From Mycolicibacter sp. MU0083 (lineage in GTDB: Bacteria; Actinomycetota; Actinomycetes; Mycobacteriales; Mycobacteriaceae), in assembly GCF_963378075.1 (NCBI RefSeq), contig NZ_OY726394.1, positions 558,001-622,000 of the forward strand: DNA of 64,000 nucleotides, in the 5' to 3' direction. The stretch's first letter is position 1; each line of letters opens with the position of its first letter. The position numbers were made by a program, and so were the translations under genes. Below the pieces are notes generated by a model. It was not told the DNA's origin, searched no databases, and saw only the letters and a program-made list of their open reading frames with translations. Shown one piece after another: positions 1 through 10,400 of the stretch.

Positions 1-5
1 GGCGG

Positions 6-368
6 TCACACCAGCGCGCCCAGTGCGACGAAGGCCGCAGTCGCGAACAGTACGGCGTTCACCGCGACGCTGGCCGGCTCGTGCAGCTTCGAGTGCGCCC
101 AGGCGGCACCGACCATCACCACACACAAGCCGGCGGCAGCCAGCGGGGTCAACACCGGCCCGATCCCGGTGAGTCCGGGAGCGATCAGGCCGAGGGCCGC
201 CAGGAGTTCCATCGCCGCGGTGAAGCGCACCACCGGCATCGGGAACATCGCGATCCCGGTCTGGCCGGTGGCCAGCAGTCGCTCGCGGGACATGGTGAGT
301 TTGGCGGTCCCGGACGCCGCGAAGATCGCGGCCAGCACGACCTGGGCAGTCCACAGTGCGGTGTTCAT
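6..368 (-). CDS. DoxX-like small membrane protein
   Basis: Encodes a 120-residue, very hydrophobic protein with about four predicted membrane segments. The opening pattern (short helix, then FAASGTAKL and a charged stretch) and the later GLIAPGLTGIGP and AAAGLCVVMVGAAWAH segments are typical of the DoxX/DoxX-like family. These are inner-membrane proteins with loosely defined roles linked to redox or quinone-associated processes. The ATG at 368 is preceded by an AGGAAGGA ribosome-binding site that lies inside an 8-bp inverted repeat (separate entry). It is divergent from the SRPBCC gene at 526. The family call rests on overall pattern; the substrate is unknown. Confidence 0.75.
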   Translation of the reverse strand: MNTALWTAQVVLAAIFAASGTAKLTMSRERLLATGQTGIAMFPMPVVRFTAAMELLAALGLIAPGLTGIGPVLTPLAAAGLCVVMVGAAWAHSKLHEPASVAVNAVLFATAAFVALGALV

Positions 369-375
369 GGTTTGA

Positions 376-408
376 GTCCTTCCTGTTTCGGGTGTCTCTA
401 GGAAGGAC
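376..408 (-). promoter_or_regulatory. Hairpin covering the doxX-like ribosome-binding site
   Basis: On the transcribed strand GTCCTTCC (408 to 401) is perfectly complementary to GGAAGGAC (383 to 376), with a 17-nt loop. The downstream arm contains the ribosome-binding site and ends 7 nt before the ATG at 368. Folding would therefore hide the site. The complementarity is seen directly; a regulatory role is inference. The rest of the 369-525 interval is the divergent promoter region between the two flanking genes. Confidence 0.4.
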
Positions 409-525
409 GGGCGACGGCGGCGAGGTGTGACGGCCGGGTGATGTCACATCCGGTGGCGCGGGATCGTCTAGCGGACAGGAGCGACGGCGAATGCTGACAG
501 GTCGTTTCTGACGGAGGAGGCGGAG

Positions 526-939
526 ATGAGCGAACTGCCCTACATCGACGAGCACACGGTACGCATCGATGCGCCGCGCGCGACCGCCTGGGACAGCCTG
601 CAGCGGTATGTCGAATCCCTACTACGCGGCGCCGAACGCAATCCCCTGGTCGCGCTGCTCGGCCCGCAGCCGCGGGCCGGCTTTGACGTGGCGGAGCGTG
701 TGGAACAGCAGCGGATCAGTCTGGCCGGGCGGCACCGGTTTTCGCGGTATCGGCTGGAATTCGAACTCAGTGACGCGGCGGGCGGCGGTACCTGTGTGCG
801 TGCCCGTTCGTATGCCGCCTTCCCCGGGCTACACGGCCGGATGTATCGCGCCCTGGTGATCGGGACGCGGCTGCACGTGGTGGCGACCAGGCAGATGCTG
901 CGGGGGATTCAGGGGGGCAAGCCGTCGGTGCTGACCTAA
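526..939 (+). CDS. SRPBCC (START/Bet v1-like) family protein
   Basis: Encodes 137 residues. The start of the protein (VRIDAPRATAWDSLQRYV) and the later RYRLEFELSD and GTCVRARSYAAFPG segments resemble the polyketide-cyclase/SRPBCC fold: a short strand, a helix beginning in 'P..t.WD.l', then an antiparallel sheet and a long C-terminal helix. Such proteins bind small hydrophobic ligands. No signal peptide or membrane segment is visible, so it is probably cytosolic. A GGAGG-rich ribosome-binding site lies just before the ATG at 526. It is divergent from the DoxX-like gene. The ligand cannot be predicted. Confidence 0.55.
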   Translation: MSELPYIDEHTVRIDAPRATAWDSLQRYVESLLRGAERNPLVALLGPQPRAGFDVAERVEQQRISLAGRHRFSRYRLEFELSDAAGGGTCVRARSYAAFPGLHGRMYRALVIGTRLHVVATRQMLRGIQGGKPSVLT

Positions 940-1030
940 GCCACGACCGCGGGCTACCTGAGCGGTCGGTCAACGCGCCGGGACCGGTGGTTGTGTGCCT
1001 GCGGTGGAATTCGTCAATGGCCGCTCCTCG

Positions 1031-4000
1031 CTAGCCCCCCTTCGCCGATAGCCGGCCGTCGAGGAACTCGACAACTACGTGACTGGTGATTGGGGCTCGG
1101 TCACCGTCGACCGTTTGGCGGATCCAACCTTGCTTCGTGCGTTCGACGACGACCTCATGGTGGACGTCGTCTCCGATCAACATGTTTCGGGTCAGCAACC
1201 GGCGCCCGTGCTGACGCGCCTCGCTGCGACTCGGGCGACGCATCCCGGTGCACGCTGAGCAAAGCCACGTCAGAGCCTGCAATGGTTGAACGCAGCGTCG
1301 ACAGGCGGCGATCGTGCAGCAGTCGCACCGCACAATGCCGTCCGTGCAGACCGTACAGACGCGTCCGCCGCAGTATCCGCAGCAGACGGTGTCGTCGCCG
1401 AAGTGTCCTTCTCGGTCGATCATTCCCGCGGTTCGCGGCAGGCTCGTCGTCCTGTCAAGTAGGCGTGCATCGGTTGCACCCGCCGCTAGGTCGATGTCGT
1501 GTTGCCAGACTTCGCCGTCCTCGGTAGTCACCGACTCGTGGACATGAGCGCCGATTTCCAGAACGATCCGAGAGCCGATGCCGAAATGTCGCTGTAGTGC
1601 GGCTCTGAAATGTTCCGGCAGCACGCCATACTGCGGAACGATAACTGATTCGCCCGGCATCCAGACCTGCAAAGCGTTCTTCGCGTTGGTTCGCGGAAAA
1701 TCTTGACTGGGGATCGATTTCGTAACGCCGACAGCCCGGATTTGCGAGGAGACGTTCTTCGCATTTGAAACCGACGACCGGATGATCTGCCGGGGGTCGG
1801 TGAAAATGCCAACTTCATCGGCATCACCGAGGTGCATCCAGCGCGCGAGTAGCGTGGCCGCAGCGGCATTATGGGATGTTGAAATCGAGTACCAGTTCGT
1901 CACGCCGGATACGCGGATCCCGATGGCCAGAAGTGAGGCCATACCAACGACGGCAACTTCAACGCCATCGTTTGCAGCGAAACCACGAATGGCCGGAGCT
2001 GGATTCCAGAAGTCATTAACCCAGGCAGGAGGCGCTTCTGGCACCGACCACGAAACCACGTTCTCGCGTGCGGATGCTCCCGATATCGCTCGCGCGAGCA
2101 GCCCGGAATCGGTAATGAGTACGTCGTATCCGATGCGATGCCACCGCAAGCGCAGTGTGGAGGTTGGCGGAATTGATGCAGACTCGATCACCTGACGAAC
2201 CTGAACCGGTGTTGCCTCGCACGGCGTCGGCAGGGCCCCGGCGGCAGGGAATTCGCGGGCAATCAGGCGAACTAGGTCGCCATCGGTGTCGGGAAACGAG
2301 GCTGTGCTCTCTCCCGATACATTGAGCCCATCGATCGACCAAGAGGCGCAGAAGGCTCGCTCGGATCGAACGACACGGTGCGGAACCACGAGGGGTGCCT
2401 CCCTGTCTACCGCCTCAATCGTCGTGCTGAGCTGTACGCCATATACGCGGGCAGCTACCAGCTCAAGTCGGTAAACGTCATCAATTTTGGAGTGGCCGAA
2501 CAATATCCAGCGATGGACCACGCCCGACCTCACTACGGCCTGTTCCACGGTGCCGCCGCGGTTGATGAGCACAGTGGTAGCGTCCGGGTCGTTCCCAACG
2601 AGAACGGTGGCTCCCGCAGCGGCGAGTTCGGCGGGCAGCGTGCGCAACTGGCCTTCGGTCGCCGGCGCCAGCTGATTGCATGCCGGACACAGATCGCCGA
2701 CGCGGCACGATACGCACATGGCGCGATCGCAGACGCGACAAGCGTCGACGTGTGGATCGCAACCGCACTCGGAGCAGGCAACATCACCACAGATGGCGCA
2801 GGGGACAAGGGGCAGGGCATGGGTGTCGGTTAGGCAGCGTCGGCATACCAACGCAGTGCAGCGAGGGCAGGCTATCGACGCTTGGTGCGCGGTTTCATCA
2901 CAGGAGCGGCATGCCCAGCTGTTACAGGAATTACAGAGTGCAGCGGTGCCGGGTTGATAGAAATGACCGTCGCAGCAGACTCCGAAGTCCGTAGCTGCAA
3001 TACCCACATCAGCAAGAGTCGGTGCTACAGGATGGCCGTCGAATGTCCGGTATCGGTGTATCGCATCGCCATGCCCGCGCCACCTTTCAACCACTTCAAA
3101 GCCGCTGTGGACAACGGTTGTGAAGGATCGTGCCGATCGCTGTAAGAGTGCGCTATTCAGCGCACGCGGCAGTCTGCTAGCAGGCTTTACCGGCTTCGTG
3201 TCGGCACCCGCCCGTAGTGGTGCGGGGCCGGTCGCCGACACAAGATCGGTGAGGGCAGCGACATCGCGAAGTTCAACCGCCGGTTCGATGCTGCGTTCTA
3301 GAAGTCGACACTCAGCCGGTGATGGGAAGGGCTGGATGATAGACGCTGCTTCGTGAGCGGGCTTGCCGACGCGTCCCCCGGGGGTTCCACGTGACTGTAA
3401 GTGCTCGAACCACCTCAGTTGCTCTCCGGGGGATTGGCCGTCGAGGAGGGCAAGCCATTCTTTGTTCCCAGCTTTGACAAGGACCGCGTCGTTTCTGCGC
3501 TCCAGGATCACACGTACGCCTCCGAGCTGGGCTTCGGCGACGGTGGCTTCGGTAACAGTTGGTGTGCGCCAATTCAGTGGAGTCTCGTGCTGCCCAATCA
3601 CTGTTGTCGCGCCACTTTCACCTGAAAGTGCGACTTCCTCGACGAGACGATCGACTTCGAGGTAGACGTCGACATAGCGGTTGCGTCGTGTGACTACGAC
3701 GCTTGGCGGGGCTGCGGGAGGAACCCTGTGCCGTAGCTGTGCGAGCAAGGTTTCGAGGCCGGCAGCAGTCTCTCCGGACACCCGAGGGTCTTTCGCGGAG
3801 GGGAGATCACGGACTGCGGTCGCATTGATGGCCGATGAGGGGTTCTCGCTGATCGAGATCTCCACGTCGATCTCAGAACTGGACTTCACCGCGAGACGGT
3901 TTGGATCGCTGACACTTTGGCGTGGAACGGCGTAGTCGAGCAACTCCACGCCGCTATCGGCGGGTAAACCATTACTCACCGCGTATGCCCGCATCTTCAC

Positions 4001-7000
4001 GCGGTGTGCATCGGTTAGATCTTCATCGCGAACGATCAGCTTGGAGCCTGCATTCTGCGGCCGCACGAGTCGCGCAGTCCGTTCGCCGACCAACAGCGTC
4101 AGCTGATCGCTCAGTCGCCAGCCGACTGCAAAATCCTCATCGAGTTCCGGTGCTCGCTGCGGGGTCGCGCAGCTTTGGCAGAGCCCACCGAAAGCGGATC
4201 GACAGGCACCGCAGATCGACACCGCACAAATCGGGCATTCGGTGAACTGCGCATCGTTGCCGCAGCCGCTGCAAAGATGATTGGCGCATGAACCACACTC
4301 GCTGACTTCCGATTGATCAACGGTGTGGGACTGGGAGCACAGGGCCAGAATCTTGATCGGCCGATCCGTCGCATCACTGATCACGTCAGGAACATCTGCA
4401 GGGTCCCAGGCGTAGGTCAGCTGCACCTCGGAATCTCCTGGGCCACGCCAGATCTCTTCGACCAGCCAGTCGTCTTCATCCAGAGTGAACGCCAGCAGCT
4501 TCGCGCGAGCCCGCACATCCGGTTGACGCTGGAGTCGCTGCTCCTCAGAACGCAACGCCCGTTGCAGTCGCTCACGGTCTTCTTTGACATAGGCCTCGGC
4601 GATCTGTGCCTGGTAGCCGCCGCGGATGCGCTCGCGTTCCCTCGCCTGTTCCTGCGCTATTTTTTCGGTTCGTTCACGGCGAAGGACTTCAAGTTGCCGG
4701 GCGGCTTCTTGCTCGAACTCCGTAATCACCTTTTTGGGCATGCCGAACGCTGAGGGGAGAGGTTCGCCGTCGTCCAGCGGCCGTCGCGGCATCCGATTCT
4801 CGCCGCCGCCGGCGATGTCACTGGTGATGATGTGCTCGGTCGTCTCGGCCTCGCCGACCGTAGCGCGAAACGTCGCGTGACCACTCCAGGTTCCCGAGGG
4901 GATAAACCGACGGCGAACCAGCGAGGTACTGGGTGCATGCCGAAGTGGGCTGGGGCCGGGGTCCTCGGGGATCACCGGCACTGTCGCATGCATGTCGCCA
5001 CGCATCCGCAGTAGCCCGAGCAGCTCGTCGAAGACCGGGGAGCCCACTGCACACAATTCCGCGGCGGGATGATTGTCCAGACCATGTCTGTCAAACGCCA
5101 GATGCAGCAGCGTGCGGCCACCGAGCTCTTCGCCGACTTCGTCGTCTAGCTTCGCGGTCAGAAACGCGCCGTCACCTTCGCCGGTGTCGTGCAGAATTTC
5201 CGCGTTGAGAGCCTTCAACACGCGGCGTACCCAGGATTGCACGCTGCGCTGCCTGATCCGGGCGCGCTCACTGATTTCCGGAGCCAGCTCGCTGCTGCCT
5301 GCCTTGGTAAGCCCTTCGCGATGTTCGAATGCCGACGCCATCCAGCTCGATAGTCCGCTATCAGCCGCGATCAACGTGGAGGCCCGTTCGCGAGCACCGG
5401 CGAGCTCGGTTCCGAGTTCGCCGAGGAGCTGTTCCATCTTCGAATCGTTCTCAGCGAAAAGTGCTCCAAGGACGCGGGATTCGAATGTTGCCGACTTGGA
5501 GTCGTCGATCTCGCCCAGGATCGTGGTGACCTGGCCGAACAGCAGCTCGAACATCCGCAGCTTCTCGGCCAGCAGGAAGTAGACATTTGCATCGATGGTG
5601 TCGCGGGCATACAGATTCGCGACGAACACCTCGTCCCGCGGCTGGGTCAGCCGGTCCACACGGCCAATGCGCTGTTCGATTCGCATCGGATTCCACGGAA
5701 GGTCGTAGTTGAGGACGCAATTGCAGAACTGCAGGTTTTGGCCTTCGGCGCCGGCGTCCGTCGAGATCATGATCGGGGCTTCGCCGGATCGGAACGAGGA
5801 GATGGTGGCGGCGCGTTCACCGGCCGACATCGAACCGTGGAAAGCGCGTGCGGTCAGACCTTCGGATTCGATTCGGCGAAGCAAGCCGGTGACGGTATCG
5901 GTGTGCTGGGTGAAGATCAGTACTCGCCCGTGTTCGCGCACCCAATCGCGGGTGATCTGCAGAGCCCGGTCTTCGCGGGCGGAGCTGGTGATATCCATGG
6001 CAAGATGGCCGACCTCGTTGAGCACCTTGCGTACGTGCTCGTCGTTGTGGCGTGCGGCCATCCGTAGTGCAGTGGTTCCCATCGAGAACGGGCTGGCGGT
6101 CAACCGGAGTGCGAGACTCCGGCGGCGCATCGCGTCGCCGGGGCTGCGCATGATGTTGCGAAGCAGATCGGTGCTGAGCGCGTAGAGTTCGCGCTCCCGA
6201 GGCCCGAGGTCGATCGGTACGTCCACGGCGCGGCGCACAACCCGGTCGACTCCGGCCTGAGCGCGGGTTGTCCGGATCATCGCGCTGCTGATCAGGCGGC
6301 GAAGTCCGGCAGGGTCCCTCGGGGTGCGTGAGTCGTAGCTGGCCATGTATTCGGCGCGAAAGGCACTCTCCGATTTGAAGGTACCGGGACGCAACAGCTC
6401 GACCAGGCGATACAACTCCACCAGATCGTTCTGCACCGGAGTCGCAGTCAAAAAGAACGCATACCGACAGGCGGTGGTCAATCGGGTTACCAATTCGCGG
6501 GTTTTTCGGGCACCTGCACCGGCCGCTCGGTGGGCCTCGTCGAGAACGATGATGTCCCAAGGTTCCGCCGTCAGCTTCTCCATATTCTTTAGCGCTAGCG
6601 GCAGGCTCATGATCAGCTTTTCCTGATTGCCGATATCAGCCTTGCCGTAGGCCACATCGAAGCGGAGATCGAACTTTTGATCCATCTCCTCGCGCCACTG
6701 ATCACGCAGTGGTGCGGGGCAGAGCACCAACACCCGCTTGGCCAAGCCGCGCAGTGTCAGTTCTTTCATCGCAAGACCGGTTTCGATGGTCTTGCCGAGG
6801 CCGACCTCGTCTGCCAGGATCGCCCTGCCTCGTAGCCGCGATAGGGCGTGACGGGCTGCGGCGGCCTGATGCGGCATGCGATCGACGTTGGAGACGTCGA
6901 CGGACAGCAACTCTTCGAAGTCGTCGAGTGTCGCCAGTTCCTCGCCCTGGAGCCGCAGCTCGACCATTTCCAGTGGGTCGAAGCCGGCTGCCTTGAGTTG

Positions 7001-7459
7001 GTCGGCAAGCAGGTTACGTGATTCGGCCAGGAACCCGACGGTGCGGGTTTTTCCGGTGCCCCAGTCGTATTTGTCGTCGGATTGGAACTGACGATCGACA
7101 GTGGGGCGGCGCTTGAATTTCGGCTTGTCGGCGGGGCGGCTTGGTGATTCTTGGGGTGTTTTGCTGTTGTCGATGGTGATCGTCGACCCCGGCGGCAGTA
7201 TCGACAGGCGGTAGCCGTTGCCGTCCTTGGCGAACCGCAGTAGCCCGTTGACTTGCCCGTAGTCGCAGAGTCGCTCGCTCAGGGTGTCGCCGCTGAGCTT
7301 GCGGCTGCGTCCGTTCCACTGCGCGCCGAACGTCTCGCCGTCAAGCTCGATCTCGACCGTCGTGCTGTGTTCAGGCAGCTTTAGCGCTTCGCGTTCCCGT
7401 GGGGTGAGTATCAATTCACCGGCTTCGAGCAGCTGTTCGGTGATTCGTTTCTCGATCAT
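1031..7459 (-). CDS. SNF2/RapA-type helicase with three C-terminal Cys-rich zinc modules
   Basis: A 2142-residue protein starting at ATG 7459, which overlaps the stop of the upstream gene as ATGA, so the two are translationally coupled. A longer reading frame exists upstream but lies inside the preceding gene. The SNF2 motor occupies about residues 190-640: LADEVGLGKT (215-224), DEAH (307-310), TATP (338-341) and QRIGRVDR (596-603). The order and RapA-like motif VI suggest a double-strand DNA translocase. A charged, probably coiled-coil stretch spans about 910-980. Then come three Cys clusters of CxxC type near residues 1055-1097, 1500-1610 and 2020-2070, each followed by a beta-rich segment. 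DISARM DrmD is also SNF2-type, but these zinc modules are unlike what I know of it. Defence role inferred from context. Confidence 0.8.
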   Translation of the reverse strand: MIEKRITEQLLEAGELILTPREREALKLPEHSTTVEIELDGETFGAQWNGRSRKLSGDTLSERLCDYGQVNGLLRFAKDGNGYRLSILPPGSTITIDNSKTPQESPSRPADKPKFKRRPTVDRQFQSDDKYDWGTGKTRTVGFLAESRNLLADQLKAAGFDPLEMVELRLQGEELATLDDFEELLSVDVSNVDRMPHQAAAARHALSRLRGRAILADEVGLGKTIETGLAMKELTLRGLAKRVLVLCPAPLRDQWREEMDQKFDLRFDVAYGKADIGNQEKLIMSLPLALKNMEKLTAEPWDIIVLDEAHRAAGAGARKTRELVTRLTTACRYAFFLTATPVQNDLVELYRLVELLRPGTFKSESAFRAEYMASYDSRTPRDPAGLRRLISSAMIRTTRAQAGVDRVVRRAVDVPIDLGPRERELYALSTDLLRNIMRSPGDAMRRRSLALRLTASPFSMGTTALRMAARHNDEHVRKVLNEVGHLAMDITSSAREDRALQITRDWVREHGRVLIFTQHTDTVTGLLRRIESEGLTARAFHGSMSAGERAATISSFRSGEAPIMISTDAGAEGQNLQFCNCVLNYDLPWNPMRIEQRIGRVDRLTQPRDEVFVANLYARDTIDANVYFLLAEKLRMFELLFGQVTTILGEIDDSKSATFESRVLGALFAENDSKMEQLLGELGTELAGARERASTLIAADSGLSSWMASAFEHREGLTKAGSSELAPEISERARIRQRSVQSWVRRVLKALNAEILHDTGEGDGAFLTAKLDDEVGEELGGRTLLHLAFDRHGLDNHPAAELCAVGSPVFDELLGLLRMRGDMHATVPVIPEDPGPSPLRHAPSTSLVRRRFIPSGTWSGHATFRATVGEAETTEHIITSDIAGGGENRMPRRPLDDGEPLPSAFGMPKKVITEFEQEAARQLEVLRRERTEKIAQEQARERERIRGGYQAQIAEAYVKEDRERLQRALRSEEQRLQRQPDVRARAKLLAFTLDEDDWLVEEIWRGPGDSEVQLTYAWDPADVPDVISDATDRPIKILALCSQSHTVDQSEVSECGSCANHLCSGCGNDAQFTECPICAVSICGACRSAFGGLCQSCATPQRAPELDEDFAVGWRLSDQLTLLVGERTARLVRPQNAGSKLIVRDEDLTDAHRVKMRAYAVSNGLPADSGVELLDYAVPRQSVSDPNRLAVKSSSEIDVEISISENPSSAINATAVRDLPSAKDPRVSGETAAGLETLLAQLRHRVPPAAPPSVVVTRRNRYVDVYLEVDRLVEEVALSGESGATTVIGQHETPLNWRTPTVTEATVAEAQLGGVRVILERRNDAVLVKAGNKEWLALLDGQSPGEQLRWFEHLQSRGTPGGRVGKPAHEAASIIQPFPSPAECRLLERSIEPAVELRDVAALTDLVSATGPAPLRAGADTKPVKPASRLPRALNSALLQRSARSFTTVVHSGFEVVERWRGHGDAIHRYRTFDGHPVAPTLADVGIAATDFGVCCDGHFYQPGTAALCNSCNSWACRSCDETAHQASIACPRCTALVCRRCLTDTHALPLVPCAICGDVACSECGCDPHVDACRVCDRAMCVSCRVGDLCPACNQLAPATEGQLRTLPAELAAAGATVLVGNDPDATTVLINRGGTVEQAVVRSGVVHRWILFGHSKIDDVYRLELVAARVYGVQLSTTIEAVDREAPLVVPHRVVRSERAFCASWSIDGLNVSGESTASFPDTDGDLVRLIAREFPAAGALPTPCEATPVQVRQVIESASIPPTSTLRLRWHRIGYDVLITDSGLLARAISGASARENVVSWSVPEAPPAWVNDFWNPAPAIRGFAANDGVEVAVVGMASLLAIGIRVSGVTNWYSISTSHNAAAATLLARWMHLGDADEVGIFTDPRQIIRSSVSNAKNVSSQIRAVGVTKSIPSQDFPRTNAKNALQVWMPGESVIVPQYGVLPEHFRAALQRHFGIGSRIVLEIGAHVHESVTTEDGEVWQHDIDLAAGATDARLLDRTTSLPRTAGMIDREGHFGDDTVCCGYCGGRVCTVCTDGIVRCDCCTIAACRRCVQPLQALTWLCSACTGMRRPSRSEARQHGRRLLTRNMLIGDDVHHEVVVERTKQGWIRQTVDGDRAPITSHVVVEFLDGRLSAKGG

Positions 7460-10400
7460 CCTGTTCCAGAAACTCCAATGGTTTGCTCGCCGAGAGGGGT
7501 CAAGGCGAGGGTTTGGTAGGAGGTCTGCGAGACGTCCCGTTGGACGTTGCGCCGCTCGATCAGCTTCTTGTCGATGAGTTGGGTGACGGCGTCGTCCCAG
7601 CGCTTCTCGCCGCTGCGGACGTGGCGCAGCGCGCCGAATTGCGGGCAATTCAGGACGCCTTGGCCCAGTGGCCGCCCCGGGCCAAGAGAGTCGTTGCCCA
7701 ATACCGCGGCACGCAAGCTGATTTCCCCGTAGGCGCCGCCCCGGAATCTGGATGCCCACGCGACTGCTTGCAGCACGGTGAGCTCAGCATTGATCAGCAG
7801 CTCCGGGTCGGCCACCAGATGATCGGGGAGCGAAGCCCACGGTGGGTTCTGCGGATCGCAGACATCGCAGCGTTCGATGTCGCGGCTGGAACAGTCGGAT
7901 ACTTCGTCGCCGAAATGCCGGGCGACCAAGACGCGGCGGCATTCCGAGGTATTGGTGGCGTAGTCGATCATGGCGCCGAGGCGGCGCTGCTGCCATGCTT
8001 TCCAGTGCGCGGATTCTCGGGCCAGCGCATCGGCCGGCGCATCACGCTTGGTCAGCCGAACGCGCCGCAGCCGACGCGAACTGGAGAATGTGATCATCCG
8101 ATCCAGGGACCACTCTATGAGCCGCTGCTCCAGGGCGTCCGGGTCATAGTCGTGTTCGTCGCTGAGCTGTTGGAAATCCAGCATGATGCGGACATTGGGC
8201 CGTGCGCGGTTGTGTTTGTAGAACAGCTCACGAAACAAGCGCTTGCCCTCTTCGTCCTCGGGCTCCCGGGAACCGACGTCGACGGTGCCGCGTGCCGAGC
8301 AGTCGAGGCCTTGTGTGAGGGCGCCTACTCTTTCGAGCTGCGCGAGGTGGACGTTGAGCTCGTCGTCTTCGATGGCCAGCGTGTCGGCTATCTCCTCGAC
8401 GTCGAACACCCGGCTGTCCCCACGTTCCGGGCATGACCACAGCGCGGTCAACAGCTGCTGGGTGATGGTGGCGTCGGTCTTGGGATCGTGCGTGTCGATC
8501 AGGCGGCGGCGCCGCAGCAGATCTCGTTGGGTGTACAGCAGCAAGCACTCGCCGGTCAGATCGCGCTGGCGCGCTGCCCGGCCGGCTTCTTGCGCGTAGC
8601 CATCGAGAGAGTCCGGCAGATCGTAGTGCACCACCCAGGCGATGTTGGGCTTGTTGATGCCCATTCCGAAGGCCTTGGTGGCGACGATGATTCGGGTGGT
8701 GTCGGAGTCGAAGTCCTCTTGGACGGCGTCACGCTGCTCGGGCACCATCCCGGCGTGGTAGGCGCGGGCGGAGTAACCGGCACGGCGCAAAAGGGCGGCG
8801 ATCTCCTCGGCTGTAGATCGCCGTGTCACATACACGATCCCGGGGCGATCCTTTGCCCACGTGACGAACCGTAATAGCTCGCGGGCGCGCGCACGTTCGC
8901 TGCCGCATTCCTGGACGCGGAACCGAAGATTCGGCCGGTCACTGGGCTCGCGGACCATCACGGGCTCGTGCATCTCCAACGATCCGGTGATGTCGGCTTC
9001 CACTTCCCGGGTGGCCGTGGCGGTCAAGCCGGCTCGTGGTGGGCGGGTGTTGAATGTTGCCACCGATGCCGGAACCTGCCTGAACTCCGGCCGGAAATCG
9101 TGGCCCCACACCGAGACACAGTGTGCCTCGTCGACCACCACGCGATTGAGTTCCTGACGCCCGAGCGCGCCGCGTAGCACCGGATCGCGGGCCAGTCGTT
9201 CCGGTGAGACGTACAGCAGCCGCACTTTGCCGTCGGCGGTGTCGCGCAAAATCTCGGTCTGCACCACGCGCGAGGTGGTACCGGTGATGCCCTGCACCGG
9301 TCGGATACCGCGGCGTCCGCGCAGATCGTTTACCTGATCTTTGATCAGGGCGATCAGCGGTGAGACCACGACCGTGGCTCGGTCTTCGGGAGCGAGCAGC
9401 GCCGGTAACTGGAAGCAGACGGATTTGCCGAAACCGGTGGGCAGCACCGCCAGGAAATCTCTTCCCTCGATGAATGCCCGCATTACCTCCAGTTGTTTGG
9501 GGTGTAGTTCGGTTATCCCGAAAAGCTTTTCGGCCGCCTCAATGAGCTTGGAGGTGGGATCTTCTCCCGGCACCAGGCGAAGGCTCTCCAACAGCTCACT
9601 GACGTCGTCCCGGCCGAAGCTGATTGCATCGGATAGATCGGGTGCTGATCCGGTGACGAATTCGATGGCGCTGGTCCAGGCATCGTCGCGATCGACCGCT
9701 TCGTACACGTCTGGCCCCGGCAGAGATCCGAGAATCACTCGCTGAGCCTGCGTCGGGGAGTGCAGGCGGCGGTCACAGACCAACGCAGCGCCCCGGTCTT
9801 CCTCGGAGCGTATGAGTCGGCCGAACCCTTGAGTGAACTGCATGGCCGTCATAGGCAGCACGTAATCCAGGAACGGGTCACCGCCGCGCTCAGCGATAGC
9901 CCGCTGTCGTGCTGCGATCAGTGGATCGTCCGGATGCGGATAGGGTGGTTTCTCGATGAACAGATACGACAGCGTCTCGCCGGGAGCGTCGAAACCCTCC
10001 CAATACGAACGCAGCCCGTAGAGCACCGTGCCCGGATCGCTTCTGAACCGGTGCTGGATCTGCGAGCGACTCTGCTCGTTCTGCACCAACAGCTCAACGC
10101 CACGCTGGGCTAATTCCGTTGCGCGGGTCCGGACACCTGCGGCGACGGTCTCCATTCGGCTACGAGCGGCGAACAAGGTCAATGCCTTGCCGCCGGACAA
10201 GGACAGGAATCCGGTCTGGTCGGCAGCCATTTCCTCGCAGAACTCGCGCTCGTTCACCGGGATCGGGATGGGCAGGTGACTGGTCAGGATCACCCGCGAT
10301 TGTTTTGCGTAGTCGAACGGTGAAGACAAACTCAATGCTCGGAAACAACCGTCGTTTGGATCGGGGTCGATACGGATTCCCAGGCGGGAAGCCAAATAGT

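Noticed and set aside
7460..7759. 100-residue N-terminal extension of the SNF2 protein
   Set aside because: It lies entirely within the coding sequence of the upstream fusion gene, is Arg/Pro-rich out-of-frame noise, and ATG 7459 with the ATGA overlap is a better start.
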